Positions 48,620-58,828 of a stretch of 64,000 bases of DNA are shown here, piece by piece (within the stretch, counting starts at the first letter, position 1; each line of letters starts with the position of its first letter). The stretch covers positions 3,127 to 67,126 of the forward strand of contig BGKB01000016.1 of assembly GCA_003116975.1 (NCBI GenBank), in the 5' to 3' direction. The notes under the pieces are model-generated. The model saw only the letters and a program-made list of their open reading frames with translations. It was not told the origin of the DNA and searched no databases. The stretch comes from Aurantiochytrium sp. KH105 (lineage: Eukaryota; Sar; Bigyra; Thraustochytrida; Thraustochytriidae). The position numbers were made by a program, and so were the translations under genes.

Positions 48620-51436
48620 CTACTTGGTCTGTTGCAGTTCGGCCATGACAATTCTGCGCACATGGGGACGCGTCAACGCAGAGTTCGACTTTGTCCGCGA
48701 GAGTAAGAGGCGGTAGATAAAGGTAATGAGGCGAGCTTGGCAAGCTTTTCGCGCAGCCTGATCGAGCTTGGGCTTGGCAAGCCGCAAAACAAACAGTAGA
48801 TTGCGCTCAGCGACAACGGCAGGGTTGATATGGCGATCAAAGAGTACGGGGTCGGCGCGAAGCAGGATCACCTCTGCAGCCTGACGGAGCTGTTCACGAA
48901 TTGAGAGCCTCCGCAGCTGTGGACATGCAGACGCACGACGTAGATCCAGCCTCGACTCGTCGAGTCCCACGCTGAGGTCGCGGCTATTAAGCAGCAAGCC
49001 GCACCAGGGAAGACTTGGACATTCGTCTGTGGAAAGAAGTGTCTTTTCTGCCTTGACGCGAACGCCAAACTCGGGGAAGCCGCGCTCCATCTCACGCTTG
49101 AAGGCGAGGATGCGGTTGCGGTCCGGTGAAATCACAAGAAAATCATCGAGCATGCGAACACAGAGCGTCGGAGCGACGGTTGACGGCGCTGTGTGCGCGT
49201 CGGCCGGAGGTTTTGGACGCGCCAACGACGGCTCATCGAAAAGAAGAGCTTCCATGTGTTTGGCCTCGAAAAAGTCAATGCAAATCGAACACAAGAGAGA
49301 ACTGAGGATCGAACCTTGCGGGATACCGCGTCGCTGACAAAAGACGGTGGACCCGAAGCGTGTTTTGTTGGTCTTAATATGCTGCGCCACCTTGCGAATG
49401 ATCTCCTGACGGTCGACGGGCCATGCTTCTGCACGATCAATAAGTATCGAGGTGCTGGCACTAGCACGTGCGCGCTCGAAAATGTCTTCAAAGGCCGGTT
49501 CTGTGTCGCCGGCGTCGATTCCCTTGGCGTAGAGCTCGATAGTGCGATGAGCAATCATGCGCACGCGTTTCACCACCTTATTTGTGAGAAAGACTTGGTT
49601 GTAACCAGATATAACAAAGGTTTCCTGTTCGAGAAGCTCGCGAACAGCTCGACAAACCATTTCTTGATCAAGATTGTCAAAGCATTTTTCAATGTCCATG
49701 GTCAACATGTGCATGGTCCCACACCCATCTTGCGTTGAAGCCACCTTGAGCACAAAGTCGCGATACACTGCGTAAAATTCACTGAGACCCATAATTTGAG
49801 GTCTTGACGCATGCGTAGTTCGGTGCGGGTTGCGGAAAGCAGCTTTGAGAGCATGCGAGACGAAGGCCAAGCGATAGTTGATGCCTTTGCAGTTCATGAT
49901 TGGACGCAATCCACCATTAGCCTTGGGCACAAAGCGAAGACGACTCACACCTGGTTCGCTTCGCGCGATGCTAGGTCCAGACGAGTCAGGTTCGAGAATT
50001 CCTGACTTTTGCATGCTCTCCAGCTCCTGCTGACAAACAGATTCCCACATGGGTTTGCGGAAGTACCAGACTGATGCGCCTGTGCCGGTCCCCTCGGTGC
50101 AATAGAAGCAGACCTTTGTCAGCGGGACGATGAGGCGAGTGAAGATCCAATCGAGATGATTAAGGCCAATTCCAATTCGTTTGGCGTAATCTGCGAGGTC
50201 AAAGGTGGCGTTCCGAGCAAGGTGCGCGAATGTATGCACGGTTTCAAGCAGACGCCTCCGCACACGACGCTCCGACGTGGGCGACGCACGGCCCATGAGC
50301 CGAAGCAGCACAGCTTTGAGAAAGGACGAGACATGCGATGCTGAAACTGCCAGTGAGAGCACGCCGCCGTTCCCATGATGACCCTTCATGGTACCCGACG
50401 ATGCACTTGGGCAGTGTCGACGCAAGAGAGCTCCATATGGGCACCTTTGATGGTTTCGAAGCACGACCCCCGCCCAGACTCGACGCTGACGAATTGCGCT
50501 TCGAGCAAGGCGTTTTTCAGTCCCTGGATCGCTGCTATGAGGCGCAAAGATTATTCCTGCCAATTTACGAGCGCTCATGTCTTTTGCGTTGAGCTCGTGC
50601 GTCTTTGGCAGCCCGATTCGGCGATTGAAATTTCCTGCGTAAAACATGGATCGGCGGTCCAGGACTGCCCGAGGCAGAGGTTTCGCTCGATCGGAGCCAG
50701 CTGAGCGGGATAGCATATCGCTGCCGGCGCTCCAGAGCTGCGCGCTCAGCACGGGGCCAGTAATTTGTACAAGGGTCGGCGTGCCTTCACGCCAAAACAT
50801 GGCTGTCTCGAGCAGCAAATGGCGAAAGAAGGCGTCGCCAACGACGCCGTGCAAGTCGCGCCAGACGGTCGATTTGAGGAAACGAACCGCTGCATTCTCC
50901 CCGCGCTTCTGTACAGAGATTTGTCCTTGCGAACGCGAGAGGCGACTTCCGAGCGCCAGTACGCTTTTCTTGTGGTACTTTCCGCTGCCGGACCCATTTT
51001 GCAGGGCAACGAGAACGCATGCATCGACGAGGGCGTCATGGTCGCTATTCACTCGACTCAGGTGACGCGCTTTTGTGCTGCAGGACTCTTCGACTCTTTG
51101 AACTTCTCGATCTTCTCGATGCACGCGACGCCTTTTCGCTCCGTGGCGGTCAGCACCGCGACTACCGCGGTCGTCTTCGCTGGCGCCAAGGACTTGCGCC
51201 CTTTTGCTCCCTACGGCGCAGTCGCCACTCGCCGCGTCAGACAAAGAAGGCGCTTGCGTCCATGGCGTTAGTGCGAAAACGCGAACTCCGCTCAGCTCCC
51301 GGGGCCAGCTCTTGAGGCCTCGGGCGCCGGTCGCGTGACGTCGTACATAATCTTCAAGCTTTTCGCTTGGGCGTTGCCGCAGCTCTGGTACTGCATGCTT
51401 GCGCAGGAGGTGCTGGCACAACGCCTGCTGCGACAT
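48620..51436 (-). CDS. TERT: Telomerase reverse transcriptase
   Basis: One exon encodes 938 residues. TERT copies the telomerase RNA template onto chromosome ends. A TEN-like segment is at about 181-224 (VGDAFFRHLL..TPTLVQITGP). RNA-binding motifs follow: a CP-like MFYAGNFNRRIGLPK (about 262-277), a QFP-like RCPYGALLRRHCP, and the TERT-specific T motif FYCTEGTGTGASVWYFRKPM (about 441-460). Reverse transcriptase motifs are 1 (LRFVPKANGGLRPIMN), A (LTMDIEKCFDN, with the first catalytic Asp), B' (RRGIPQGSILSSLL), C (RMLDDFLVIS, with the two catalytic Asp) and E (WCGLLLN). All three catalytic aspartates are present. The ATG at 51436 was chosen: the 42 codons upstream begin with TTG and lack family character. 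The T motif and the lack of endonuclease or integrase domains exclude a retroelement. Confidence 0.95.
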   Translation of the reverse strand: MSQQALCQHLLRKHAVPELRQRPSEKLEDYVRRHATGARGLKSWPRELSGVRVFALTPWTQAPSLSDAASGDCAVGSKRAQVLGASEDDRGSRGADRHGAKRRRVHREDREVQRVEESCSTKARHLSRVNSDHDALVDACVLVALQNGSGSGKYHKKSVLALGSRLSRSQGQISVQKRGENAAVRFLKSTVWRDLHGVVGDAFFRHLLLETAMFWREGTPTLVQITGPVLSAQLWSAGSDMLSRSAGSDRAKPLPRAVLDRRSMFYAGNFNRRIGLPKTHELNAKDMSARKLAGIIFAPHSSDPGTEKRLARSAIRQRRVWAGVVLRNHQRCPYGALLRRHCPSASSGTMKGHHGNGGVLSLAVSASHVSSFLKAVLLRLMGRASPTSERRVRRRLLETVHTFAHLARNATFDLADYAKRIGIGLNHLDWIFTRLIVPLTKVCFYCTEGTGTGASVWYFRKPMWESVCQQELESMQKSGILEPDSSGPSIARSEPGVSRLRFVPKANGGLRPIMNCKGINYRLAFVSHALKAAFRNPHRTTHASRPQIMGLSEFYAVYRDFVLKVASTQDGCGTMHMLTMDIEKCFDNLDQEMVCRAVRELLEQETFVISGYNQVFLTNKVVKRVRMIAHRTIELYAKGIDAGDTEPAFEDIFERARASASTSILIDRAEAWPVDRQEIIRKVAQHIKTNKTRFGSTVFCQRRGIPQGSILSSLLCSICIDFFEAKHMEALLFDEPSLARPKPPADAHTAPSTVAPTLCVRMLDDFLVISPDRNRILAFKREMERGFPEFGVRVKAEKTLLSTDECPSLPWCGLLLNSRDLSVGLDESRLDLRRASACPQLRRLSIREQLRQAAEVILLRADPVLFDRHINPAVVAERNLLFVLRLAKPKLDQAARKACQARLITFIYRLLLSRTKSNSALTRPHVRRIVMAELQQTK

Positions 51437-51747
51437 TCGGACAAAACAAGAATGGGTTTTGCTGTGATCGCATGGGACACGATGTTGATGGAGGAGAGGG
51501 ATATCGATCGACACCTTCGTCGAATTCAAAACGTCAAGTAGTACACTCGCACAAACTGTCAAGAGTGGAAGCGGTGTTTTAGCCGCGAAACTTTCGTACA
51601 GCCAAGGCCAAGGTGCTTGAACAATTTTTATCTGATGTTCGCTGATGTTTCTTTAATACGTATTCCTACCAGCAAGTTGAAGGAGACAGAAGAAAAGCCC
51701 CCATTGACGGGGTGAATGAAAGACCCAAGTTGTTTTATTGTGCGTGC
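51437..51747. other. Intergenic region upstream of TERT
   Basis: This short region holds the TERT promoter and the 3' end of the downstream-placed ankyrin gene. Nothing else was recognised. Confidence 0.5.
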
Positions 51748-54700
51748 TCACCAATAGTAGCCATAATTGTAGTTGTTGTCCTTGCTGTCGTCAACGGTTA
51801 CGGAACGAGGCGTCTCGCTCTGGCCCAGAAGCTTGTGCAGGACAGCCTCTTCGGGACTCGAGTCGAACATGGGATTCCCTTTCCAAAGAGAAATATCGTC
51901 TTCTTGGTCACTTGCTTCCGCTCCGGTAGCAGAAAATCTTGGCATCTCAGAGGATGAAGCGAGCTGGTCGATTTTCTTCAGAACGGCAGCTTGGGCCGTG
52001 GGAAAGTCCACCAAACGACGTGCTTTGTGTTTGCGAAGCAATCGTTCATACGTTGGCATGAGCGGGTGCGTCGTGAGATCAGGTAGCAAATAGTGCATGG
52101 CTGCGCTCATACCTGCTCCCCAATAGTAGCCATAGTACGAGCGGGCCGTCTTGTACTTTGTGAGCGCCTCTTTTATCCGAGATCTTTGAGCACCGTCGAC
52201 GGCGAGCTCGCGATCAGGATCGCCGCGCACGAGGGCTGCAGATAGATTGATTTGCTTCGCAGCGAAATGGTCCATGACGGTGAAACCATCGTCGAATTCC
52301 TGAAAGAGGTCTCCGCTCTCCACGTAGCGGATGAGAAGCGCAATCTTGTCGCGGGATGCAGCAGACCAGATATTGTCCTTGACGATTTCGTCCCGAATCT
52401 GCACCGCTTCGACCCAGTCTCGGGAGACAACAGTCTCAAAGATGTGCTCGAGCAACTTTGAAGTGCCCTCCGCGAAAAGCGTGTGGAAAGCGCTAACTCC
52501 GGCCTTGTTGCGGTGTGAAAGCATGCGTAGAAGCTCCTTTTGACCGCACACTTCTGCGACGATATTGATTGCAGAAGTTGCAAGGCGCGAATCGATGGGT
52601 TTGCCTTGCGGCCGCTTGTCGAAAAGTAACTGCAGTGCGTTTTCACCGCTGTAGCCGGACTTGACGTGCGGATTTGCACCAAGCTCCAGCAGCCTTCGAA
52701 ACATGGCAATGGAACCTGTCAGAGCGGCTTGAATAAGCGGGGCACTGTAAATGACTTCGGAGCCATTTGGACCGCGCACGAAGTCCTTGTCCTCTGGTTT
52801 GCTGGCTTTGTCACCTTTAGATTTCGGTTTCTTGCGGGCCTCGATGATGCAGCAGGGTTCATCGAGTAAGGCGGACTCGCCGTCGATTACATTCTCGATA
52901 AACTCGATCTGAACGCCATGCACGGCATAGTAAATGACGCTGGCTCCCGTAGGGCCGCACTGTACGGGAACGTCGATGCAGGTGCGCGCAATCAAAGCCG
53001 CGAGCATTTGAGCCGGACTATCAACACGGTCTGCGAGTCGAGGCTCGGCGTTGAGATGCCACAGCTTGCCTTCGTAGAGCTGTTCCATGGCGGCTTCTGC
53101 AAATCGAGCAATCATGCGCGCGATCGCGTCGGGACGCCCCTGCGCGCTTGCGGATTTGGCATTGCTTTGCAGAAATTCGCCAAAGGTTGCGGCAACATCG
53201 TCGAAATCATCTCGTAGCCACTGGTACACATTGAGACTACCCCAGTATGCGGCTTCGCCAATCCACGTCGAGTCCAAGTTAACGTTTTCCCTGGAAGAGC
53301 GACGGGTTGCGTAGCTGGAAAAGGCGTATCTTTGCGCGCCCTTTGTCGACTCTAGAACTGTGGTCATTCCTTGATATCGCATGCTGTCATCGTCTCGGTT
53401 GTCCTTTGGGACTTTGAAGGACTTCTCGAGTCCAAGATTGCGTGCAAGGTCCATGTACGATGCGATGCCACCGCCGGCGACGCGGGTGAGAACTTTCAGT
53501 GCCTCGACGCTGTCGAACGCAATTACAAACTGCGCGATTTTCACACCGCTGCACCACTCGAGGCCTTGGTTGCGCAGGTACTGGGACTCCTCGGAGGCGA
53601 TTCCTCGCGCATAGCGAAGAAGGATGTCGAGCAGGTCGTACTTTTCGCGCAAAATGGCGACACGCAGGAGATCCATGGTACAGGACACCATTGCTCCATT
53701 GGTGCCCATGCGTACACGAGCCTCTTCAGCCTCAAGCATGGCGGCGCGCGCGTGAGGAGGAACATGTTTCATGACCATGTCATGACCAAGAATCACGGAG
53801 CAGCCGTAGACTTGGCACTTGGGCACGAATATGGCATCCCCATCCTCTGTGAGTACAGTCACCAGCACCTTACGCTTGGCCATGGCCTTGACGCGACCTG
53901 TATCGCGATCGAGGTCGTTGTCAAAGACCAATTCATCGTCGCCGTCGTCCAGATCAGCTTCATCATCATCTCCATCGGTGCCGTCTTCGTCTTCGTCGTC
54001 CTCGAGATCGTCCTCTTCCAAGTCGGACCCGGACGTATCAGATTCGGCTTCGGCCATCATGGCCAAGAGCTTGGTGTTGTCGATGACGCGAGCGCCCTTT
54101 TTCGCCGCACGTTTTGGGGCTTCTTGGCCCGCTTCCTTCTTGTCCGAGGAGGATTTCCAGGATCTATCGAGGATCGCCAGAGCATCTGCTACGATGGGTG
54201 CAGGGTCATCCATGAAAGCGGAAACGTATCCGAGAAAAGTATTGGCCTTTGCATCGCGTACGAGCAAGAGGGGAAACTGAAGACCAGGGTTTTGGAGGCT
54301 CGCGAGTACAGCGTCAATGTCGTTCGCAAAGATGGCCTCAAATGTGGCCATGACAAAGTCGGCCTGAGCTTCCGAAAGTAGTGCATTCGACGAGCTATTG
54401 TAAGACGTCCGGTCGTGATACACATTGTTGATCTTGAAAAAACTTCCCCAGTACACGGTGTATTTTTGCTGGATGCTGAACGTACGAAAGAGTTTGGTCT
54501 CGATCTTGGAAATGTACTCTTCCACAGAGATGAGCTTTTTCGGCGGTGACGCTGGAGGAGCGAACGAACCCGACGAAGCTGCGCCCGACCGCGCCGCGGA
54601 CGCCGCACCCTCAGCGGAGGCACCTCCGCTCGTGAGGCCTGCAACGAGACGAGGAACGCTTGAGCGCTTGGAAGTGCCCAGGCCGCGCAGGAAGCCACGC

Positions 54701-57700
54701 ATGGAACGACGCGCTGACAGCCGGCCCGAAGACGATGCAGCAGGAGGGGCACCTTCGTTATTGCCCTGAGATGCTGCGGTGAGCGTGGCGACCAAGAGGT
54801 CGAGCCTGGCCACAAAGGCCTGGATCTTGGCCATTTTCACCTCGTCCGGGACCGTGCGAAGGTTCAAGGTCTGAATGGTGGCGTTGAGCTTGTGCGCCTT
54901 GACCTCGAGGTCAACCAGGAATCCTTTGTATGTGCTCGGGTCCGGATACTTTGTGGCAACTTTATCGAGGGCTTTTTCGAAGGCAACGACATTGGCGCTC
55001 TCGTGAAGCTTTTCAGCGGCCTTGACTAGCTTGCTCCGTGCAATTTGAAGCATATCGACGATCGTGCCGCGCTTTGGCGCTTCATCGTCGGCAGCTTCTT
55101 TGTTGACCTTTGCTCCCCAGCCACCACCATACATTGAATCGTGACCGTCGACGAGCGAGAATCCGAGAAATAAACGGGACGCATAGTCGTACTCCTGTTC
55201 CCATAGTTTCTCCGAAGCGCCCTCCGTCAACACCCAATACAGGGTGGCTGCAGCGCGGTCGACCCGCTTGCGAGCCTGCTGCACGCGGGGGTTGTTCTCG
55301 TCATTGTCGCCAGCCTCATCGTCGTCATCTTCGTCGTCGTCGTCGTCGTCGCCACCGGTACGTTTGCTGGGTGCGAAGATGCCGTCTCGCGCGGCAAGAT
55401 AATCGCTGTAGTCTACGTAGCTCTGGCTGTAGGCATTTCGACGATTGAAGTAGGAGGTATTGTTTTCTGGACCGAGAATGAGACCTTTGGAGCGCGGGTC
55501 GAGCATGTCGTTGGTGGCCTCAAGGAGACTTGCGCAGGCAATGGCGAGGCAATTGTCAACGACCTCGACGGAGGCATCTGAAAGCGGAGTACTGCGTCCA
55601 TAATAACGGGGGAAATCTGCCGAAACTTTGCTCGCCGCAATGCGCGCAAGAGCCAGCTCTTCAGAAGTGACAACAAACTTGGGCACGCGGGCATACAGGG
55701 CCTTGGCACACTCGAGATGGCCATTGGCGACGGCGGTCATGAGCGGCGTCCTTAGTTGGAAGTCCACCATGCCGAGCATCTTCTCAAGCAGCTGAGGGTC
55801 ACGCTTATCCAGACCGGAAATCATTGCGCGAATGAGCTCGATATGACCAAACTCTGCAGCCAGATGCATGACGGAGAGAAAACCAGAAATAAACAACGAT
55901 GGTCCCGCCGCACCATGGTCGAGCAAGAGCTCGACGAGCGGCGAAAGGACTTCGCCCGGCGGCGTCATGAGAATGAGTGGCACCGCAGGTTCCTCCGTGT
56001 AGACCAGACCGAGCCTGGGACGCAAGGGGTAATAGAACACCGAAGACTCGGGAGGGGAAACGAGTGAGTCAGCGGTCGCACCGTAGTCCTCAAGCAAAAC
56101 GCGAGCGACCTCGACATGGCCGATGATGACGGCAATCTCGAGAGGTGTGAGCTTCGTGTTGAAGGTCTTGACCTTGAGAGCGTCTTCCACGGTGATATCG
56201 CGAGGCGGAATGACCCCGTCAGCTTGGAGTTGGTCCTTTTCCGTCTGGGACTTGGCCTCGTAGGCGGCGCGCGCCTCTTCCATTCGGCGAATAGCAGGCA
56301 GAATGGCGCGTACGATTGCGACGCGGTTGTACTCTGCCGCGAGGTGGAGCGCGGAGCGGCCGTCGGGCAGACGGAGCGTGGGGTCGACCACGCCCATGTC
56401 AAGAAGCAGCTCGCAGGCCTCTTCGGCGCCAGACATGATGCCCACGTGCAGAGGGCTGCGACCCAAGTAGTCGCGGCGATGCGGATCCCATGTCTGACCA
56501 AGGTCCTCGAGCACCTGGGTCAGCTCGGCGACGTCGTTGCGATTGACGGCGGCGACGACATCACTGGTCGTCTCTTCGAAGTACGCGCCTCGGCTCCACT
56601 CCGTGTTGGTGATTGGATTGAAACTACCGATTTGCTGCTGTCCGGGGTCGGTCTGCATCCAGGTCAGCTCGCCGCGCACGTAGCTGCGCAGCTCCGAAGC
56701 TGGGACATCCTCGGGGAGATCCGGGTCGCTCGGGGAGCAGTCATCCAAAATCTCAGCCGCCGTGCCAAAGAAGCACGGGTGCAGGTAGTACGTGCGGTCG
56801 CGACGATAATACGGCGAGTTGAAGGCAATATCCTTGCGCTTCATAAGCTTGAGAACCTTGCGAGCATCGTAGCCCGGACCCCAGGGAAGAAAGACCGTGG
56901 CGTAGTTGGAGGATTCGTCGGCGGCCCCAGCCTTTTCAATGCGTTCGAGCTGGTCGTACTTGCGGTACGAAAGATCGCGGCGCATGGCCATTCCACTTTG
57001 GACTTGGTGACGCGTCTGGTACCTGAGACGAGCTTCTGCGGATCGCAAGTGGTCTAGGACGATGAGACGCTGCAATCCAACGAGAAGATTCCAGGGCTTG
57101 TCAAAGAGGTTCGGATCAATGCGCTTGCGGCTAAAGCCAGGCACGATGACTTCAAATCCGCGCGAACCGTACTTTGCGAGCCGCATTTCGTACGAGGGGC
57201 TCCGACGGCTCATGTCAATGGTGTTGGCACCCAGCATGAGGGCGGCATGGCCACGAGCGGTGGTGTAGACTTGTTGACCATCGTACAAGAACGTGCAGCA
57301 ATCCACGTCGAAGCCAGCAAGGACCTCGTACGGCGAACTATAGATGCGCAGGACGACCTGAACGTGGCGGTACGGGTACTGAGACACCATGGTGACCGCA
57401 TTGGCGGACCGGAAGCAAATGACCTCAAAGGGGCAAGCCGCGCAGAGAGCGTCATAGATGTCGAGAAGCTTTCGATTGGCTTGCTCCGGAGTGAGGTCGT
57501 AGAGGAAGAGGTCAACGTCGCTGGCGCCATAGGCAACCTCGTGGTAGTAAGAGCGCTTTTGCAGGAGCGAGTCCGAGTGCTCCTCGGGGATGGGCTGCAC
57601 GCAGGCCGAGATAGCGCCACCGGCAGCGACGATGTTGTCCCAGTTCATGAACTGGAGTCCATTGCACGCAAAGATCTGGAGGAACTGTTGCTGAAAGACG

Positions 57701-58038
57701 CTAAGTTTTTCGACGGTGGCCGGCTTGCTCCAGAGCGCTTTGCGCTCTTCATCGGTTCGCGAAAAGAGTCGCGGCGTCGCGCCTTTGCCCTTGTCCTGGC
57801 TGAACGTCATCCGCTGTTTGAACGCGGCTTGACCGCCATTGTCCTCGCTCTCAAAGACAGCCACAAGGCCCTTGTACGGCTTGGCGGCCAGCGCCGCGGC
57901 CTCCGGGGCCGACTTGTCCTCGAGCGCGAAGGCCTTGCGGTCCTCATTCTCCAGCGCCTGCGCTTCTGCTACAAGCGCTTCGCGTTCCTCGAATGTCGTC
58001 ACCTTTTCGTAGCGCGCGAGGTACTCGCCGCCGTCCAT
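51748..58038 (-). CDS. Large ankyrin-repeat protein with a nucleotidyltransferase-like N-terminal domain
   Basis: One exon encodes 2096 residues. Residues about 115-460 form a conserved globular region containing YGASDVDLFLYD (about 168-180) and, later, AGFDVDCCTFLYDG (about 240-253). G-x-S-D-h-D with a second acidic strand is the pattern of DNA polymerase beta-type nucleotidyltransferases, so I infer such a fold. Activity is unproven. Ankyrin repeats follow (about 493-830: GRSPLHVGIMSGAEEACELL, GRSALHLAAEYNRVAIVRAI), and an isolated group lies near 1760-1810. Between them are charged and disordered linkers, including an Asp/Glu run near 1330-1370. The protein ends in repeated aromatic motifs: YYGYYWGAG near 1970 and YNYGYYW as the last residues. 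The start at 58038 is the first ATG after repetitive GC-rich leader sequence. Confidence 0.8.
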   Translation of the reverse strand: MDGGEYLARYEKVTTFEEREALVAEAQALENEDRKAFALEDKSAPEAAALAAKPYKGLVAVFESEDNGGQAAFKQRMTFSQDKGKGATPRLFSRTDEERKALWSKPATVEKLSVFQQQFLQIFACNGLQFMNWDNIVAAGGAISACVQPIPEEHSDSLLQKRSYYHEVAYGASDVDLFLYDLTPEQANRKLLDIYDALCAACPFEVICFRSANAVTMVSQYPYRHVQVVLRIYSSPYEVLAGFDVDCCTFLYDGQQVYTTARGHAALMLGANTIDMSRRSPSYEMRLAKYGSRGFEVIVPGFSRKRIDPNLFDKPWNLLVGLQRLIVLDHLRSAEARLRYQTRHQVQSGMAMRRDLSYRKYDQLERIEKAGAADESSNYATVFLPWGPGYDARKVLKLMKRKDIAFNSPYYRRDRTYYLHPCFFGTAAEILDDCSPSDPDLPEDVPASELRSYVRGELTWMQTDPGQQQIGSFNPITNTEWSRGAYFEETTSDVVAAVNRNDVAELTQVLEDLGQTWDPHRRDYLGRSPLHVGIMSGAEEACELLLDMGVVDPTLRLPDGRSALHLAAEYNRVAIVRAILPAIRRMEEARAAYEAKSQTEKDQLQADGVIPPRDITVEDALKVKTFNTKLTPLEIAVIIGHVEVARVLLEDYGATADSLVSPPESSVFYYPLRPRLGLVYTEEPAVPLILMTPPGEVLSPLVELLLDHGAAGPSLFISGFLSVMHLAAEFGHIELIRAMISGLDKRDPQLLEKMLGMVDFQLRTPLMTAVANGHLECAKALYARVPKFVVTSEELALARIAASKVSADFPRYYGRSTPLSDASVEVVDNCLAIACASLLEATNDMLDPRSKGLILGPENNTSYFNRRNAYSQSYVDYSDYLAARDGIFAPSKRTGGDDDDDDEDDDDEAGDNDENNPRVQQARKRVDRAAATLYWVLTEGASEKLWEQEYDYASRLFLGFSLVDGHDSMYGGGWGAKVNKEAADDEAPKRGTIVDMLQIARSKLVKAAEKLHESANVVAFEKALDKVATKYPDPSTYKGFLVDLEVKAHKLNATIQTLNLRTVPDEVKMAKIQAFVARLDLLVATLTAASQGNNEGAPPAASSSGRLSARRSMRGFLRGLGTSKRSSVPRLVAGLTSGGASAEGAASAARSGAASSGSFAPPASPPKKLISVEEYISKIETKLFRTFSIQQKYTVYWGSFFKINNVYHDRTSYNSSSNALLSEAQADFVMATFEAIFANDIDAVLASLQNPGLQFPLLLVRDAKANTFLGYVSAFMDDPAPIVADALAILDRSWKSSSDKKEAGQEAPKRAAKKGARVIDNTKLLAMMAEAESDTSGSDLEEDDLEDDEDEDGTDGDDDEADLDDGDDELVFDNDLDRDTGRVKAMAKRKVLVTVLTEDGDAIFVPKCQVYGCSVILGHDMVMKHVPPHARAAMLEAEEARVRMGTNGAMVSCTMDLLRVAILREKYDLLDILLRYARGIASEESQYLRNQGLEWCSGVKIAQFVIAFDSVEALKVLTRVAGGGIASYMDLARNLGLEKSFKVPKDNRDDDSMRYQGMTTVLESTKGAQRYAFSSYATRRSSRENVNLDSTWIGEAAYWGSLNVYQWLRDDFDDVAATFGEFLQSNAKSASAQGRPDAIARMIARFAEAAMEQLYEGKLWHLNAEPRLADRVDSPAQMLAALIARTCIDVPVQCGPTGASVIYYAVHGVQIEFIENVIDGESALLDEPCCIIEARKKPKSKGDKASKPEDKDFVRGPNGSEVIYSAPLIQAALTGSIAMFRRLLELGANPHVKSGYSGENALQLLFDKRPQGKPIDSRLATSAINIVAEVCGQKELLRMLSHRNKAGVSAFHTLFAEGTSKLLEHIFETVVSRDWVEAVQIRDEIVKDNIWSAASRDKIALLIRYVESGDLFQEFDDGFTVMDHFAAKQINLSAALVRGDPDRELAVDGAQRSRIKEALTKYKTARSYYGYYWGAGMSAAMHYLLPDLTTHPLMPTYERLLRKHKARRLVDFPTAQAAVLKKIDQLASSSEMPRFSATGAEASDQEDDISLWKGNPMFDSSPEEAVLHKLLGQSETPRSVTVDDSKDNNYNYGYYW

Positions 58039-58055
58039 GGTGCTGGGCAGCCGCG

Positions 58056-58078
58056 CGCTCGCTCGCTCGCTCGCTCGC
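58056..58078. repeat. GCTC tetranucleotide repeat
   Basis: Five to six units lie within 20-40 bases upstream of the ankyrin gene ATG, therefore probably in its 5' untranslated region (GAGC in the sense strand). Confidence 0.9.
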
Positions 58079-58705
58079 CTCCCGTCCACGCGCTGTCTTG
58101 CGCTCTTTCGCCCACCGCACGACCTGAGCTTGCGTCCCGACGCCCGTGCCAGCAGCGAGCGCTCTCTGCGCTGCCAGGCCGGTCGAGCGCAGCGCAGCAC
58201 AGCGCGGCGTCGCGTCTCCTCGCGGCGTCGCGGCGTCTGCGGATGAAGAAGCGGATTTGCGGCGTCGACGGTATCCACTGCCGCGGCCTTGGCGCTGCGT
58301 CCAAGAGCGCCGCGTGTGCGTGCACGTGCTCCTTCGCGCTGACATCTCCTCTGCACCCCTCACGCGCTGGGCGCCTCGCTTGGCGACCTGCGGACCTTCG
58401 CAAGGCCAGGGGCACGCTGCGAGTGTTTCCTGCAGAACGCACTTGCGGGAAACCGTGGGGTGGGCTACGAGTCTTGGTAAGCTTATCCTCTACGAGATAA
58501 GGGGAGGAATCTGGGGACGCTTTGGGGTTCTGCAGATAAAGTTTGAAAATAGGCCCCTGGGGGTAGGCTATGCAAAGTTTGGTTCCTTGGGGTTCGTGTA
58601 GAATGTGAGATCGACGAGCAGAACGCGTCAAGACTCCTCGGGTAGTCTTTGCACAACCCCATTCGTAAAACAACCCTTTCCACCGCGACGGCGGCAGACC
58701 TGGGA

Positions 58706-58741
58706 TAGCCTAGGCCTAGGCAGGCCTAGGCCTAGGCTATT
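58706..58741. repeat. Perfect 36-base inverted repeat
   Basis: The 17-base left arm ATAGCCTAGGCCTAGGC and its exact reverse complement are separated by two bases. Each arm also contains the internal palindrome CCTAGG twice. It lies in a gene-free stretch. Confidence 0.97.
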
Positions 58742-58828
58742 GTGAGAAATCCATCATCCCCAACAACATCATAGCAGGGGGGCCTATAACACCTGCCGCC
58801 GTCGCTCCGCTTGAGCCACCCAATCGCC

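Larger units (their letters stand above)
58039..58828. other. 5' flank of the ankyrin gene
   Basis: This contains the GCTC repeat close to the start codon and, further out, the 36-base palindrome at 58706-58741. Long frames across it are low-complexity and rejected. Confidence 0.5.

Noticed and set aside
48620-51436. Retroelement reverse transcriptase
   Set aside because: The T motif, CP/QFP-like RNA-binding motifs and TEN-like segment are specific to TERT, and no endonuclease, integrase or gag-like frame is present.
58483-58705. Search for a tRNA or small structured RNA in the ankyrin gene flank
   Set aside because: A GGTTCG-like word is present, but no cloverleaf or matching arms could be drawn by eye.
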